The notes: generated by a model from the sequence alone, not told the origin. A DNA stretch of 64,000 nucleotides from Nageia nagi (GCA_050084985.1 JBITNC010000001.1:118730001-118794000), one strand, 5' to 3'; shown: positions 12,607 through 24,426, counted from the stretch's first letter. Made by a program: numbers and translations.

Positions 12607-14540
12607 CCTCACATATAGGCTACCTAAAAAATGAAGCATAGGGGGTATTTATTACTATTTATATTTCATTTTTTATCTTTTGTGTTTGTGGAATTGTTAC
12701 TAAAACTCATACTATTTGCTATTTCTTGTTCTTTATTTTTTTTCTAAGTGATCATCGATGATCTTCATTGAGCACCAGTGATTTGTGTTGAAATCGTAGC
12801 AACTTTTATTGAAACACCATGGACATGTATTGAAATTCTAGCAATTTATTTGAAATGCCAGTGATTTCTACTAGATCATCAATGACTCTATGTGAAAATA
12901 AAAAAATATCATCAACTTGAAAAAGAAGGTACATGTTTCAACTTTCATGAATCTTGAAAGTGTAAAATAGGCTTTAAAAATGAAAAATAGAAAACAACCC
13001 CTTATTTGTGGTTTCTTTTGCCTAGATTGTATATATGAAGGGTAAATGTATGATTAAGGAATATGCATTATTCATTTTCTTTATTTGGATAAATTATATG
13101 AATTATTTATCTTTGAGGGCTTTGGGAATGATAATTAAAATACTTAATACTTTCTTTTATACCCGCATATGCTCTCCCTTTGTGCTAAAAGGTGACCTTA
13201 GGTGATTAGAATGGGTATAATAGGAAAGAAGTAAATGAACTCTTTTTTCCTATATTCACTTTTTATCACTAAAACTGGTAAAGAATCTTCAATATGTCAC
13301 TTCTACACTTGGAATGAGGAATGAATTTTAACTTAAATAATGAAATAAACATAAAATCAATTTACTAGGGTAAAGGAAAACTCAAAACACATTAAGTTGG
13401 TTAATTTACTAGGTGGGTGCTTTTCCTTTCACATTAATACTCTTTAATGGTCTGCCTCATTACTTTGAAATAAGGTTGAAGGATGGTAATTTGAAGGGGG
13501 TTAAATAACCTAATTTAAGGAAAACTATTACACATTAAAACACTTCCTATCTACCTTACCTCTCTACAAGGAGGTAAAAGGATTGTGACTTGAAGGGGAG
13601 TTAAAGAACCTCATCTAAATAAACTTATCTCACATTAAAACTATTCTTATTTGCCTTACCACCTCGAAAGGAGGTCAAAGGATTTTGACTTAAAGAGGGG
13701 TTAAATAATTTTACTAAGTCACTTTTGTACTTAGAAGGAATAAATGAATTTCACTAAATCTTGGTTAAAGAATCACACTAAATGGACAATGAACCTTGTG
13801 GGTTAGATAAAGATCTCACTAATTAAAATATTGTTTGTTTCATACTAAATAAAATATAATCAAAGGACATGTATGTTGGGTTTAGTTGTAGTTATCATGA
13901 GTTCTCTTATTTGTAATATATATGCTTAAGACATTTTAAAAAAATAGACATCAATGAGTTGAAAATGATGACCAACCATTGATTCTATATTTCTTATGTA
14001 TCCACTGACCACACTATAAGCCATATAGCCAAACCTTAAGATGAATACCAAGTTATAGGGTAAAAGTCATTACTTTTCATTGGGTGACTATAAATAAGAA
14101 GGCTACATCTGGATTCCACTATCAAGATAGTCTTTAGCAACATTCTTTGAGCCTCATTGCACTAAGGGAACCATTTTAGATACCAAGTCGATACTTTGCA
14201 ATAGATTACCTATAGGATTCCAACCTACCTTTATTTAAACACTTGACTAGAAAAAAATAATCTAGGAAAATTAACAAAAAATAAAATAAATCATTCACAT
14301 TATTTATTAAATAAAAGATAATTCAATTTACTAAACAAAATTAGATAAGATAATCACATCGTAAAGGTGAGTTATATGTAGGTTGTTTGTGCATATACTT
14401 GCTTTTTCTTGAAAATATAAAAACCAAAAGTAAAATATAATTGTTATGAATGATGTATGTTGTATTTTCCTTACCTAATCAAAAATCAAAACCAAAAAAA
14501 AAATTCAAGAGTGTAAGGTTATAAAATAAAACAAAAGAGA
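12607..14540 (+). other. L2 5' leader with repeated hairpin-like units
   Basis: No gene. A cluster of decayed GC motifs lies at 12745-12890 (GTGATCATCGATGATC, CACCAGTGAT, TCGTAGCAAC, GCCAGTGATT). Units of the type CCTTACCACCTCGAAAGGAGGTCAA lie near 13451-13500, 13553-13605 and 13652-13705; each has a short stem (ACCTC/GAGGT). The leader of element E has matching units in the same relative place. Confidence 0.5.
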
Positions 14541-16835
14541 ATGGTTAATACTCATTCTCAAATGGCTTGTCAACAAAAAAAGCCATATGACCAAATCTAT
14601 CAAGAGGAACAACCTAGTCATATGTCTCACAAATATAGTAGAGAAATATCAAGGAGAGAAACTCCTTGATAAATAGAAGATGCCTTAAATGAAGTAAGTC
14701 AATGTTTAACACAGTTAAGGATTCCTCATTCTTCTCATGCTCATATTCTTCCCCTATACTTAACTTATCTAGCAGAAAACACATCAATAGGTAATGAGGA
14801 AGAAGTCATCTCAAGGAATACTACTCCATCATGAATGCATTTATCTTATACCATCTTATAAAAGGGTCATTTTAAATTTAAATATGATCACATTATGCAC
14901 CATCTACCAAATGGATATCTTGTATAATCCTATATAAGACAAGATGACTATACTCCTTCCACCATCTCTAGAAGGATGAATGAGTTTGATGATAGAGTTT
15001 TGATACATATGGCTACTCCTACACTTGAACCAATAAGCCATGCTAGGGTGTATAATGATGCTTATTATATTTTAAAATTTAATACACCTACCCCTAGGAC
15101 TAGTTATGTTTCTTTTACCATGAGGTTGGCGAATCCTAGTACCACTTATACTACCCTACGAACTAATCACAGGATCCCTAAACAAAGATATAGAAGAAAT
15201 CTTGATCCTTTAAGATATAAGGTAGGAGAAATACCATTGTACATATCTGGGTTAAATCAAAATTAGGAACAACTTTAGAATGACCAACAAATCATTTAAT
15301 ACAAGCCAAATCCATAAAAATTGAACCAAATTAAAATATTGGGACTAGATTCATGTTTGTAAACACAACTTGTGTTTCATGCATATCAAAGTAAAACACC
15401 TCTAGCAAAACCTCACAAATAATAGTTTCAAATCTAGATTTATAATAGGTTTAATTAGAAAATAATAGATAATATAAAGTTGCCACCTAGAGGTAGATCC
15501 TTATCTCCCTAATGTCATAAAAATTAAGACCATCATTTACCTAGAAAAGGGGAGGTTTTTTGTGAAAAACAAAACTCCAAGGTCCCTCTTTTCCTTAACC
15601 TAGACATGAAGTTCAAAAAATCATACTCTTACACCTTTATATCAATAGGAGCAATGATAGTTGCCTCCACATAAACCACCCCCTCCTACTCCACCATATA
15701 ATGAAAATTATTATGGTGATCAAACACCATCTGAAAGAAGTTATCAATCATTTTCAACAAATGAACAAATGGAAGGTAACAAGGATAATAAAAATCCTAT
15801 TGTTTCCACACACCCAACTAATGATTTTGATTAAAGGTTAATAGAGGTTGAGAAAATGTTATGCTAACAAAATAAGCATAAAATATCTTACAAGACTACT
15901 TGTAATAAGCCCATACACCCTAGTGTTCTTAATACTAACATCCCTTTCAAATTTTAGATTCTAAAAATTAAATATTTTAAAGGAAAATAGGACCCTAAAG
16001 AACATCTAAGGAATTTTAAATACTAAAGTTTTGTAATTTCTAACAATGATGTTTTGATGTTGCATATCTTTCCTATGACACTTACTAGACAAGCAATGGA
16101 TTGGTACAATAACTTAACAAAACATAGCATCACAACATATGCACAATTGGCTAATTTATTCTTAGAACACTTTAGGATAAATATCAAAGACAAAACCTCC
16201 ATAACTAATCTCACAATATTGTAGCAATTTCATGATGAGACAATTACAAATTTCATCTCAAGATGGAGGGTAATTTTGAAAAACATGCCTTATACTTTAC
16301 CATAAGAAGAACTAGTGAAAATCTTTAGTCAAATTTTTCTAATACCCATTTCTACTACCTTATTAATTCAACAACATAATATTTTTGAGGAAGCAATCTC
16401 TCAAGCTATTGCAATTGAAAAGGTTAAGATCCAATATGGAGAATTAAAGGGTAAAAAGAAAGAGCCTTATGTTAGAAATAGAAATTAGGATGAACAATTG
16501 ATAAAACCAATGCCTGCTAATAAATTTTCTTATCTTAAAGGTGGAGAATCAAACCTTATACAAAATATACTCACTCCACAAAATGAAAAAAGAAAATCTA
16601 GGCCACCCCCTATAAACTTTTCTCCTTTGACTGAATCTATGTATGATTTTTTGAAAAAATTAATAGACCATCAAATGATTAAATCACCTAAGTTACAACC
16701 TGAGAGGCCAAATGCAAGAGATAGAAAGTGGTATAATGAGAATGATTATTATCAATATCATCACCAAAATGGCCATACTATAGGAAAATGTAGAATATTA
16801 CAACACAAGCTTTAAGATTTTCTTGATCAAGAAAG
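14541..16835 (+). pseudogene. gag: L2 gag, decayed
   Basis: Capsid/nucleocapsid polyprotein of the Tat-like element. An N-terminal polar segment starts about 14541; part of it, 14976-15266, is still open. The conserved gag core is at about 15990-16420, with QAMDWYNNL, AQLANLFLEHFRINIKDKTSI and DETITNFISRW, and aligns with gag of element E at 57245-57643. The zinc-knuckle region at 16726-16810 reads KWYNENDYYQYHHQNGHTIGKC. The family pattern is C-x2-H-x4-H-x4-C, as in E and Y, and here the first Cys is Tyr. Stops replace Gln or Trp at several points. Not functional. Confidence 0.8.
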
Positions 16836-17160
16836 ATTATAGCTAGACAACCTTTTGATTATCCCTAATCAAAATCTAGGAATATATCCAAATCCTCTTC
16901 CTCAACATCAACCAAATACTATAGCATCACAAATACACCAAAACTAAGTAACACACAAAGGGTTTCAATATGCTTCTACCTTTGTTGCTATGGTAAGCAT
17001 AACTACAAGAGCCCATGGGGTCAAGGGAGGCAAGCTAATTTTCCCAATAATCAAATAAATGATGGTATTATACAACTAAATATACCTAGACCTCAAAAAT
17101 TTTCAGTAAAAGGAGCTTTGTAACATTAGTTAAGAAACTCATAAGTGAAGATGTCCTTGT

Positions 17161-18990
17161 TTGAGTTGTTACAACAATCTAAAAAATCATAGAGAAGCTA
17201 TGAACCAATTATTGCAGATAATCAAATTAGACATTAATGATCCTAAAAGTTTCGTGTCCTTTGTGGGGAATATTAAAAAAATTCAAAAACCCACTATTTC
17301 CTTCCATGATCATGAATTTAGGCAATCAAACCATTCACAAGGTCAAGATCCCCCATTACATATCATAGCCAAGATATATGGGAAGGCTTTTAAAAGAATA
17401 TTAATAGATGAAGGTTCTACAATAAATATCATTTCTACAACTACCTATAAGAATTTGAATCTTATTTTCTCACATATATGTGCACTTTCCTTACAATTAA
17501 GAGCCTTCAATAATGCTTTGTGCTCAATAATAGGATCTATATCGTTGTCCATCACTCTAGGATCTAAAACTATACAAACATTATTATAGGTCATTGAAGG
17601 AGATATAACACAATTTAATGTACTTCTAAGATAATCATGGATTAGAGACATGCAAGGTGTCCCATAAACATATCATAATTGTTTGAAATACATTCATGAT
17701 GGGGTGGTACACTATGAATTGGGTGATGATAATCCATACTCCCATTGCAATCATACACATATTTCAAGAGAGACTGCTTTACCTTCTACTCATTATTTTA
17801 CACTACCTATGGTTTTTGAGAAGGTATCAATAGTAGATATCAATAAAGAAGGTGCTTCTCCAAGTTCTTTAAAGGGTAAATATATTATTGATTTTGAAAT
17901 CCCTTATACACCAAAGATTAATATGGATTCATGATTAAAAATAAAATTGATAATCCTAGAAAAATAAACATGAGAAGAAAGAGCATGAAAGTTGGATGAA
18001 GTAAACAAAGCTTCATCATCAAAAGCATCTTTCCTGATAAATAAAATAGATAATGATAGTACAATAAGGGATAAACCATCAGATATTTATCCTCTGACCA
18101 TAAAATTGACTGATTATGGAATAACAGAATTAGCTATTAATGATGTTATTTTTAATATTCCTACAACTTAAGAAATAGGAAGACCTAAAGAGTCTCCTTA
18201 TGTGGTAGGGAAATTAGTACCATTGGGGAAATTACCCAATCAAATGTTGTTTGTATATCAAGATCCTATAGAACCACCTATCCTTCCTTCACCTTAGTAT
18301 AATGAAGGTACTTTTTGTGATTCATTAGAATACTTGTCATCAGATGTAAGAACGTTGGTCCAAAGATACTTTGATAGGTGTCATTGGAAAGGATAAGGTC
18401 TAGGATGGTATGAACAAGGACCTAGATGCATTATTAAAATTCATTATCAATTACCCAATGATAAGACAAGATTAGGTTATAAGAGCAAAAATCAAGGAGT
18501 ATCCAGTTTCAAGATAACTGAGTTAGAACTCAAGCCCACAACATACGAAAATTTGTTTGAAGTACCTAAATGGATGACAAATCAAGATGATATAGAGTTT
18601 AAAATGTTACTCTTAGGATGGGTTTTCTATGATATATCAATTAACATGGTATAGATTACAAAAATATGTGATAATATAATACCTCAAATGAACTTCGATT
18701 GGTATGGAAGTGATGAGTTTGAGACAATAGGCATAGAAAATTCAAAACATTTTTCATACTTTATGGTAGATGAAGAAACTACAAATTTTACATTAATTCC
18801 TAAACAACCTACAATATAGGATTTCAAAGACATAAATACAATATTACATACTACAAACTTGAATATCAATACTACTTTGAAAGATCAGTATGAACTTGAA
18901 GATGAAGAATATAATGCCAATTATAATAATTGGATTTCGATATGCAACCAATTTAAAGAGGGATTTCACATATTAATTGAAGAAATTATC
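17161..18990 (+). pseudogene. L2 protease region with G-patch-like segment
   Basis: Aspartic protease region of the pol polyprotein. The active-site block LIDEGSTINIISTTTY (17402-17450) has D-E-G-S where most retroelement proteases have D-[ST]-G; E has the same D-E-G-S, so it is a family trait and not decay. The downstream fold part (WIRDMQGVP-like) is near 17640-17670. At 18395-18480 GLGWYEQGPRCIIKI followed by LGYKSKN resembles a G-patch. An acidic linker runs to 18990. Stops occur at 17587, 17931 and 18169 among others. Confidence 0.75.
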
Positions 18991-18999
18991 AAAATTAAT

Positions 19000-19436
19000 T
19001 AAAGTAATGAATCTAATAGCCCTAAAATAATCTAATTAGTAAAATTCCTTATTGAAAATGAGAGAAAGGAGTTCATTACAATACTTAAGGAAAAATAGGA
19101 AATATTCACATGGTTATATGCTAATATGCCTAGGTTTGATCCTAATTTAATAGTGCATAACCTTGGTATAAAATAAGGTGCAAAGCTTGCTAAACAAAAA
19201 ATACAAAAAAATTCATCCTATGATTGCCTTAATGGTAGAGGAGGAGTTGTAAAAGATTTTAGAAGACAAGTTTATTCACCCAATTTATTACTCTAATTAG
19301 ATTTCCAATATGGTACCAATTAAGAAATCCACTGGGAAGATTAGAATATGCATAGATTTTTGGAATCTGAATAAATCATATCCTAAGGATGACCTCCCAT
19401 TACCAAACATAGATAGCTTGGTTGATTCTACCATAG
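19000..19436 (+). pseudogene. L2 reverse transcriptase, N-terminal part
   Basis: Begins with the linker ending YANMPRFDPNL (about 19117-19149) and continues in more than one frame to the block equivalent to KACSKDDFPLPSIDSLVDST. There element Y has inserted at 19437. The target duplication CATAG at 19432-19436 is repeated at 27388-27392, where the RT resumes. Broken by stops and at least one frameshift near 19180. Confidence 0.8.
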
Positions 19437-19721
19437 TGTTAACACATAAAAATGATTTTATGCTTTTAAATCAATAAATTAATGAAATATGCTTGGCTTA
19501 ACTATATGTCTTGAATGGATAAAAGTGATAATATCAATGTTTGGCTTGAATGGGAATATTGCATGGGTTATTTTGAATATTACATAAATTGTCTTGAATA
19601 TTGCATGGTATATCTTGAGTATTGTGTGAATTATCTTGTTTATTGATGTATTTATCTTAAATCTTGTGAATTAACCTTATTTATGTGGATGCACGCCGAC
19701 CTATGGGCGGTATTACCTATA

Positions 19722-19735
19722 TCTATATAAATAAG
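19722..19735 (+). promoter_or_regulatory. Element Y LTR TATA box
   Basis: TCTATATAAATAAG in the LTR; a transcript start about 30 bp downstream is likely. The same box is in the 3' LTR at 26795-26808. Confidence 0.65.
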
Positions 19736-19964
19736 GGATCTAATAGTAAGTCCACAACAACAAGGATACACATGATCCCGCGTATGGTCTTGTAAGTGGC
19801 TACCCCCTAAGGTATCTCTTGGTACCGCCTACAAGGCTGTGGTTTGTGTGCTTCCTTGCGCGAGCTATCCTGACATCTGCGATCAATTCTGATATTATAC
19901 TGCTATCTGAGATATCTATACTGAAGAACTGGACCTAACTGAGAGGTCAAAGCTATCAAGATAA

Positions 19965-20041
19965 GGCTGCCGGCGCTCCTTTGTGAACGGAAGAACACCG
20001 CCAGCGCTCTTATATTACTGAAACGGACCGCCCGCGGTCCT
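19965..20041 (+). repeat. Palindrome-family motifs in the 5' LTR (three copies)
   Basis: CTGCCGGCGCTCC, ACCGCCAGCGCTC and GGACCGCCCGCGGTCCT at 19965-19980, 19994-20011 and 20025-20041. The same three lie in the 3' LTR at 27038-27114. They belong to a 14-copy set in this element. Confidence 0.8.
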
Positions 20042-20314
20042 CTTTTGGCATCATTGCAGGTTGCGACGCTGTTGGAAAGGTAGCTTATCATCAGTACATT
20101 GCTAATATCTACGTCTTCTGTTGTCAGGTACGTTCCGTGAGGTAAGTACACAAATCACGGTCTTGGTTGGTTACATTTACACTTCTGAATAGTTATATGT
20201 TGTTCATTGTTTATCTAGAATAAATTGCTATCCGTAGCTAGAATACAGATAAAATTGAGTTTGTAGATAACCCCCTATTTACTTATTTGCATGCTCAATT
20301 TTTATTTGTAAACA

Positions 20315-20334
20315 TTTGGTGAACCCGACGTGAA
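20315..20334 (+). other. Element Y primer binding site
   Basis: TTTGGTGAACCCGACGTGAA directly after the 5' LTR. The TGG start is as expected for a tRNA 3'-CCA primer; I cannot assign the tRNA from memory. Confidence 0.6.
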
Positions 20335-20405
20335 CTACACATCATTACACTAAAACCCTAAAGGTTTTAGTTCAGATTAACATCTATTTTGTGAGTGTCT
20401 TAGTT

Positions 20406-21782
20406 ATGGAACAGCTCAAGTTATTCTTGCGTAGTCTTTCAAAAAGGGATTTGGATGAACTATTGGTAGAAATCAGACATGACGATCCGGAGGGATCCGG
20501 AGGAAGGCAACATAGTGCTGAGGGTGACAATAGTAATGTTCAGGCCACAATGGAAGGTATGCAGAGGCAGATAGATAGATTGACAAGGAGATCAGCTCCG
20601 CCTAGCGAGTCTTTCGAATTTGGTAGTCCTTTATGTGATGTCATTCGTAGGCATATGCCCCCAGCCGACTATATTAAGCCAAAGTTCAATAAGTTTAATG
20701 GTGGAGGAGATCCAAGGAGACATATACAAGGATTTCAGGATGAATGTGAACTCACAATTGGTACAGACCAAAGGTTGCAGGCTAAATTCTTCCCTCAGAG
20801 CTTGGAAGGAGATGCGCGAGAATGGTTCTATGGCTTACCTGAAGGGTCCATTACATCATTTGCAGAATTCAGTGACTTGTTTCTGGAGCAATATAAGCAT
20901 AATATCAAGAAGGAGGTTATGCTATCAGATTTATGTGCTATTAAACAGGACAGTAATGAGCAATTGAATAAATTCGTTGTAAGGTTTAAAAAGATATGGC
21001 AGCAGATAAAGACCAAGTTAACAGAAAAGGAGGTAAATAATATTTTTAAAGAAGCTGTTATATTGCCCCTACAATCACATGTTATTGATTATACACATCT
21101 CACATTCTCCGATATGACATATAAGTTGTTAGAGAAAGAAAAAGTCCTTGTGAAGCTAGGGCATGTAAAGTATGGTAACAATGAAAAGACAAAAGCAAAG
21201 GACAAGAGACCACAATCGCCAAAGAAAGAGAAAGTTGTCTATGTAGCTGAAAAGACAAGTGAGACAAAGGAAAAGAGATATGTGAGATTCCCCATACCCC
21301 CAAGACACATCTTAAAAGACCTTGCGGAAAAAGGGTTATTACAACCTTTACCAAAGCGTGAGGAAGATCCAACGGCAGAAAAACCCCATTGGTATAAGGA
21401 AGACAGGTATTGTGAATATCATCAGGCTAAAGGGCATGCCACTAATGGATGTGGGAACCTTAGAGATAGAATCCAGAAGCTTATAGAAGACGGATGCTAT
21501 GTATGTCCAAAAAGGGTTGAAAATACAGGAGAAGAACAGCACATCAATATGATCTTTCTTGAAGATGCTTGCAAGGTTGACACCGAGGGAGCTCTAGGCC
21601 CCCTGGAGGCATTATTTGGTAGATCAAAATATGTAAAAAAAAAAAAAAAAAAAAAAAAAAGAGGGAGAGAAACACGCAGGGAATTAACGGACGTCATGAG
21701 ATTTGGGAAGATTTATGACGTTATAACAGGAGCGTCGGCGTTGTATTTTGTGATAATAGGACCGCCGGCGGTCCTCTTTTAG
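20406..21782 (+). CDS. gag: Gag polyprotein of element Y
   Basis: Structural protein that would form the cytoplasmic virus-like particle and package RNA. First ATG is at 20406, giving 458 aa; an upstream in-frame GTG at 20391 is unlikely to be used. Residues about 80-260 hold the retrotransposon gag core (KFNKFNGGGDPRRHIQGF, then DAREWFYGLPEGSI and FAEFSDLFLEQY). The zinc knuckle at about residue 340-360 is C-x2-H-x4-H-x4-C (YCEYHQAKGHATNGC), preceded by HWYKEDR. This is the same layout as gag of L2 and E. Near the C-terminus a run of 24 A (about 21637-21660) encodes eight Lys and may slip. The last 30 residues pass through two palindrome motifs (21728-21775), so the natural end is uncertain. 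No protease follows. Codons are intact throughout, unlike the older gags here. Confidence 0.92.
   Translation: MEQLKLFLRSLSKRDLDELLVEIRHDDPEGSGGRQHSAEGDNSNVQATMEGMQRQIDRLTRRSAPPSESFEFGSPLCDVIRRHMPPADYIKPKFNKFNGGGDPRRHIQGFQDECELTIGTDQRLQAKFFPQSLEGDAREWFYGLPEGSITSFAEFSDLFLEQYKHNIKKEVMLSDLCAIKQDSNEQLNKFVVRFKKIWQQIKTKLTEKEVNNIFKEAVILPLQSHVIDYTHLTFSDMTYKLLEKEKVLVKLGHVKYGNNEKTKAKDKRPQSPKKEKVVYVAEKTSETKEKRYVRFPIPPRHILKDLAEKGLLQPLPKREEDPTAEKPHWYKEDRYCEYHQAKGHATNGCGNLRDRIQKLIEDGCYVCPKRVENTGEEQHINMIFLEDACKVDTEGALGPLEALFGRSKYVKKKKKKKKRGRETRRELTDVMRFGKIYDVITGASALYFVIIGPPAVLF
21728..21775 (+). repeat. Palindrome-family motifs at the gag 3' end
   Basis: AGCGTCGGCGTTGT and the perfect 16-bp palindrome GGACCGCCGGCGGTCC (21759-21774), inside the last codons of gag. 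Confidence 0.85.
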
Positions 21783-22004
21783 AGGAAAAATAGGGGAAAG
21801 CAAAAGATGCCGAATATGTTCGTAACATGAAGGATCAGAATTTCACGTCATATCGTTGGTGCTCGTTCTCAAGGATAACGGAACACCAAATTCAAACATC
21901 ACAAGTACATGCATAAAGAGCAAATCAGGTACCAAAATATGTGTTTTATATATATCATGCTCAAAATATCTTTGTTTACAATGATGAGATTACATAGAAA
22001 TGAT
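21783..22004. other. Spacer between convergent gag and PMD genes
   Basis: 222 bp between the stop of gag on the + strand and the stop of the antisense PMD gene. No coding content is seen. Transcripts from both sides would converge here. Confidence 0.5.
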
Positions 22005-24270
22005 TTAGAGCCTCCTGCTAGACCCCCCACCCCCTACACTAGAGCTAGTAGCCCTGCTAGAAGTGCCACCCCCGCATCGTGCCTTGTATTTCTCTGCGCG
22101 GGCCTTCTCCTCGCCGATCTGTCTCTCGGCCTGGCGAAGCTGCTCGTAGAGGACCTTGATTTCTTTGTTAGCCGCCTGTAAGTCTTGATATATACCGGCA
22201 TAGTCTCCTCCTCCAAACCGTAGACGGCCCTGTAGTTCTCTGATCTCCTCATCCTTTTGATCGATTTGGCCATGCAGCCTAGCAATCTCAACCACAGTAT
22301 CTGTGACGTAACATTAATATATCATGATTAGTTCCTTGTGTATTGTGAAAAACTGAAAGTCAAAAGCAAAGTAAAAGAGAAAGTAGTTTACCATCATCAT
22401 CTTCATCGTAGGCTTCATCCTCCCAGTCCGATTCTGTCTTGTATTCTGGTTCATATTCGTCCTGGTCCGGATCAGACTCCTCATTGTCGTCATGTCCTGC
22501 ATCTAGAGATGTGTCACGAGCATATGTAGAGCTATCCTCTCCTCCCCATCCTCCCATGGTGAAAGGAGTGTCCCATCCGGTCTCTGTGTCTTCCGTGTCC
22601 TCGTCCTCACATGCATCGTCACCTATGTCAGTAGCATGTATGCCTATGTGGTGAGGACGGCGTGTACTCCACCAGTCTAGGTAATCCTCTGTGTGGTCAG
22701 GTCCGTCTAGGTCATCATCTACCTCATAGTCGGAGTCCTCGCTGGGGGACTCCCAACCTGAATCCCAGTCAGGTACTGGCTCATAATCCTCTGGGAGGTG
22801 CCTGCTACGGTAGTAGCGCACTACTATCCTGCAGTCATTCGGTATACCCTGCTGGAGGCCGAATTGGCGGAGTACCCGCTTTGGCCTGTATGGCTCCACT
22901 AGTGCCCTCCGTGCCTGTAGATAGGTAGGGTGTCTCACCCATGTCATCTCCTCTATGTCTTCCTCCCACTCTGGTACACCTCCCCGATAAGGACGCCAGT
23001 AGATCTGCACCTCCTGTAGTAAGTCAAGTCGCACACGCCATCCCTCTAGGTCTGTGTTAGGGAAGTCTGGTACCTCGATCGTCGCCCACCTTTGCCAGGT
23101 GGGGGCATCATCTGGCTGGTCTAGGGGCAGTATAGTCGGTCTAGAAATAGTGATGTGCTCATAGGCCCACACCTGTAGGATCATAGAATGAGCCACCTGT
23201 CTCCCCTTCCTCTCCACCTCTGCGAAGCCGTGGAGATCATGATAAAATTGTGCCAGTATTGCGGGGCACCATGCATATCGTTGTCTATGAATAACCATGT
23301 CCTGAATAATGGGAATCATACCCACTGGGAAAGTCTCACTGCTCTTGTCTGGATAGACAATAGCATCTAGAAGGCAGGCAATGAGGAGCCTCATCCGCAG
23401 GTCACCCCGTGCTGGAGGATCCTCTGGCACATGTCTCACTAGTGACACACCCCTCTTCCTGTGATTCACCTCGTCTGATCCTGTCAGCCATGTAGCCCAC
23501 ACCTCTGCCTGTTCCAAGCTCGAAACAGGAATCATGTTCACTAGTTTCCCCCTGATAGGAAGCCTAGTGATCCTGTAGATATCCTCTAAGGTTACTGTAA
23601 TCTCACCAGTGGGAAGATGAAAGGTGTTGGAATTCGGATCCCACCTCTCCATCAAAGCTGTAAGCATGTTGCGGTCATGAAACACATATTCAGCAAATGC
23701 AAGGTGGCTGAATGAAATATCCTCTAGAATACTTCGAGCTGCGTCAGTTTGGGGCCACTGTTGGGCAGTGGTGAAGGCAGCACTCTTGCCGGAGGGACGC
23801 ATAAGGTATGCACGGTTCTGCAAGAAAAATGAAAGACAAGTCAGTATCAAGACGTGAAACACAAATAGCAAAGAAATACTACACGAAAAAGAAGATCGCC
23901 CACGGTCTATGTCAGAGGATAAGGACCGCCCACGGTCTAAGCTAGGGCAGAAAGGACCGCCAGCGGTCCTGTTTCTGTGGAAAAGGGGAATAAAAATTCG
24001 GGGTGCAGGTTTGTACGGGTGAGCATAAGGCAGCCATGGCACCGGAAGTTCGAAAAGCAGACTAAAAAGAGAAAAACGTAGAGCTAGGGTATGCAACAGT
24101 AAAACCCTAGGGGCAAATTGGGGAAACCAGTGTACAGTCAGCTAAAACTTGAAGAGAAACAAAAACATAGCATGAAAAAGGTAGAAGAGGTGGTGTACCT
24201 GATGACCGGCAGGAGAATCAGCTACCAAGGCAGCTCGGTGTCCCTCTCGGCGTGTGATCGGTAGGGCCAT
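22005..24270 (-). CDS. Antisense plant mobile domain (PMD) protein, three exons
   Basis: Predicted 597-aa protein on the strand opposite to gag. Exon 1 is 24270-24199 (24 codons from ATG, start context GCTATGG), with donor CAG/GTACACC. Intron 1 is 24198-23818, with acceptor TTTTTCTTGCAG. Exon 2 is 23817-22392, with donor G/GTAAAC. Intron 2 is 22391-22301 (91 bp), with acceptor GTCACAG. Exon 3 is 22300-22005. All junctions keep frame. Residues about 60-310 are an aminotransferase-like plant mobile domain (ERWDPNSNTFHLPTGEITVT, LEDIYRITRLPIRGK, ILQVWAYEHI). Residues about 380-500 are acidic, and about 503-560 form a coiled coil (VEIARLHGQIDQKDEEIREL), ending in a Gly/Ser tail. PMD occurs in plant transposases and in plant nuclear proteins linked to silencing; the role here is inferred only. 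Homologous antisense remnants are in E and L2. No stops or shifts, so probably still functional. Confidence 0.85.
23891..23970 (-). repeat. Palindrome-family motifs in PMD intron 1
   Basis: Three copies (GATCGCCCACGGTC, GGACCGCCCACGGTC, GGACCGCCAGCGGTCC) spaced about 30 bp apart at 23891-23909, 23921-23940 and 23951-23970, within intron 1 of the antisense gene. Confidence 0.8.
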
Positions 24271-24417
24271 AGCGTGCAACACAGCGATACAGGAAGAATT
24301 ATCTAGCGAGAGTGACAAAAAGCACCGGCTAAAACTCTCCGAATCAGTCTCTCAACCTCTAGAGTGCTCTCAGCTATGAAAATGACAGGGTGAACAAATG
24401 AGGAAGGGTGGGGCCCC

Positions 24418-24426
24418 TTTTATAAA
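24418..24426 (-). promoter_or_regulatory. TATA box of the antisense PMD gene
   Basis: On the - strand CCTTTTTATAAAAGG (24416-24430) lies about 150 bp upstream of the PMD start codon, giving a 5' UTR of roughly 120 bp if transcription starts 30 bp downstream. It supports an independent antisense promoter. Confidence 0.6.

Larger units (their letters stand above)
19437..20314 (+). repeat. Element Y 5' LTR
   Basis: TGTTAACACA...TTTGTAAACA, 878 bp. Differs from the 3' LTR at about 19968 (T for C), 20003 (A for G) and 20121 (T for C). Three palindrome-family motifs lie at 19965-20041, downstream of the TATA box, so they would be in the transcript. Confidence 0.95.

Noticed and set aside
19903-20151. 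82-aa open frame on the - strand, repeated at 26976-27224
   Set aside because: It lies wholly within the LTR and is present twice only because the LTR is. No family resemblance, and it spans the palindrome motifs.
22034-22654. Several short + strand and - strand frames overlapping the PMD gene
   Set aside because: They are shadows of the antisense gene in other frames, without family resemblance.
22360-24096. A single-exon 578-aa PMD protein starting at 24096
   Set aside because: The first 93 residues are low-complexity translation of an intron, and the end runs through intron 2. The spliced model with a start at 24270 joins exons in frame and adds a coiled coil.
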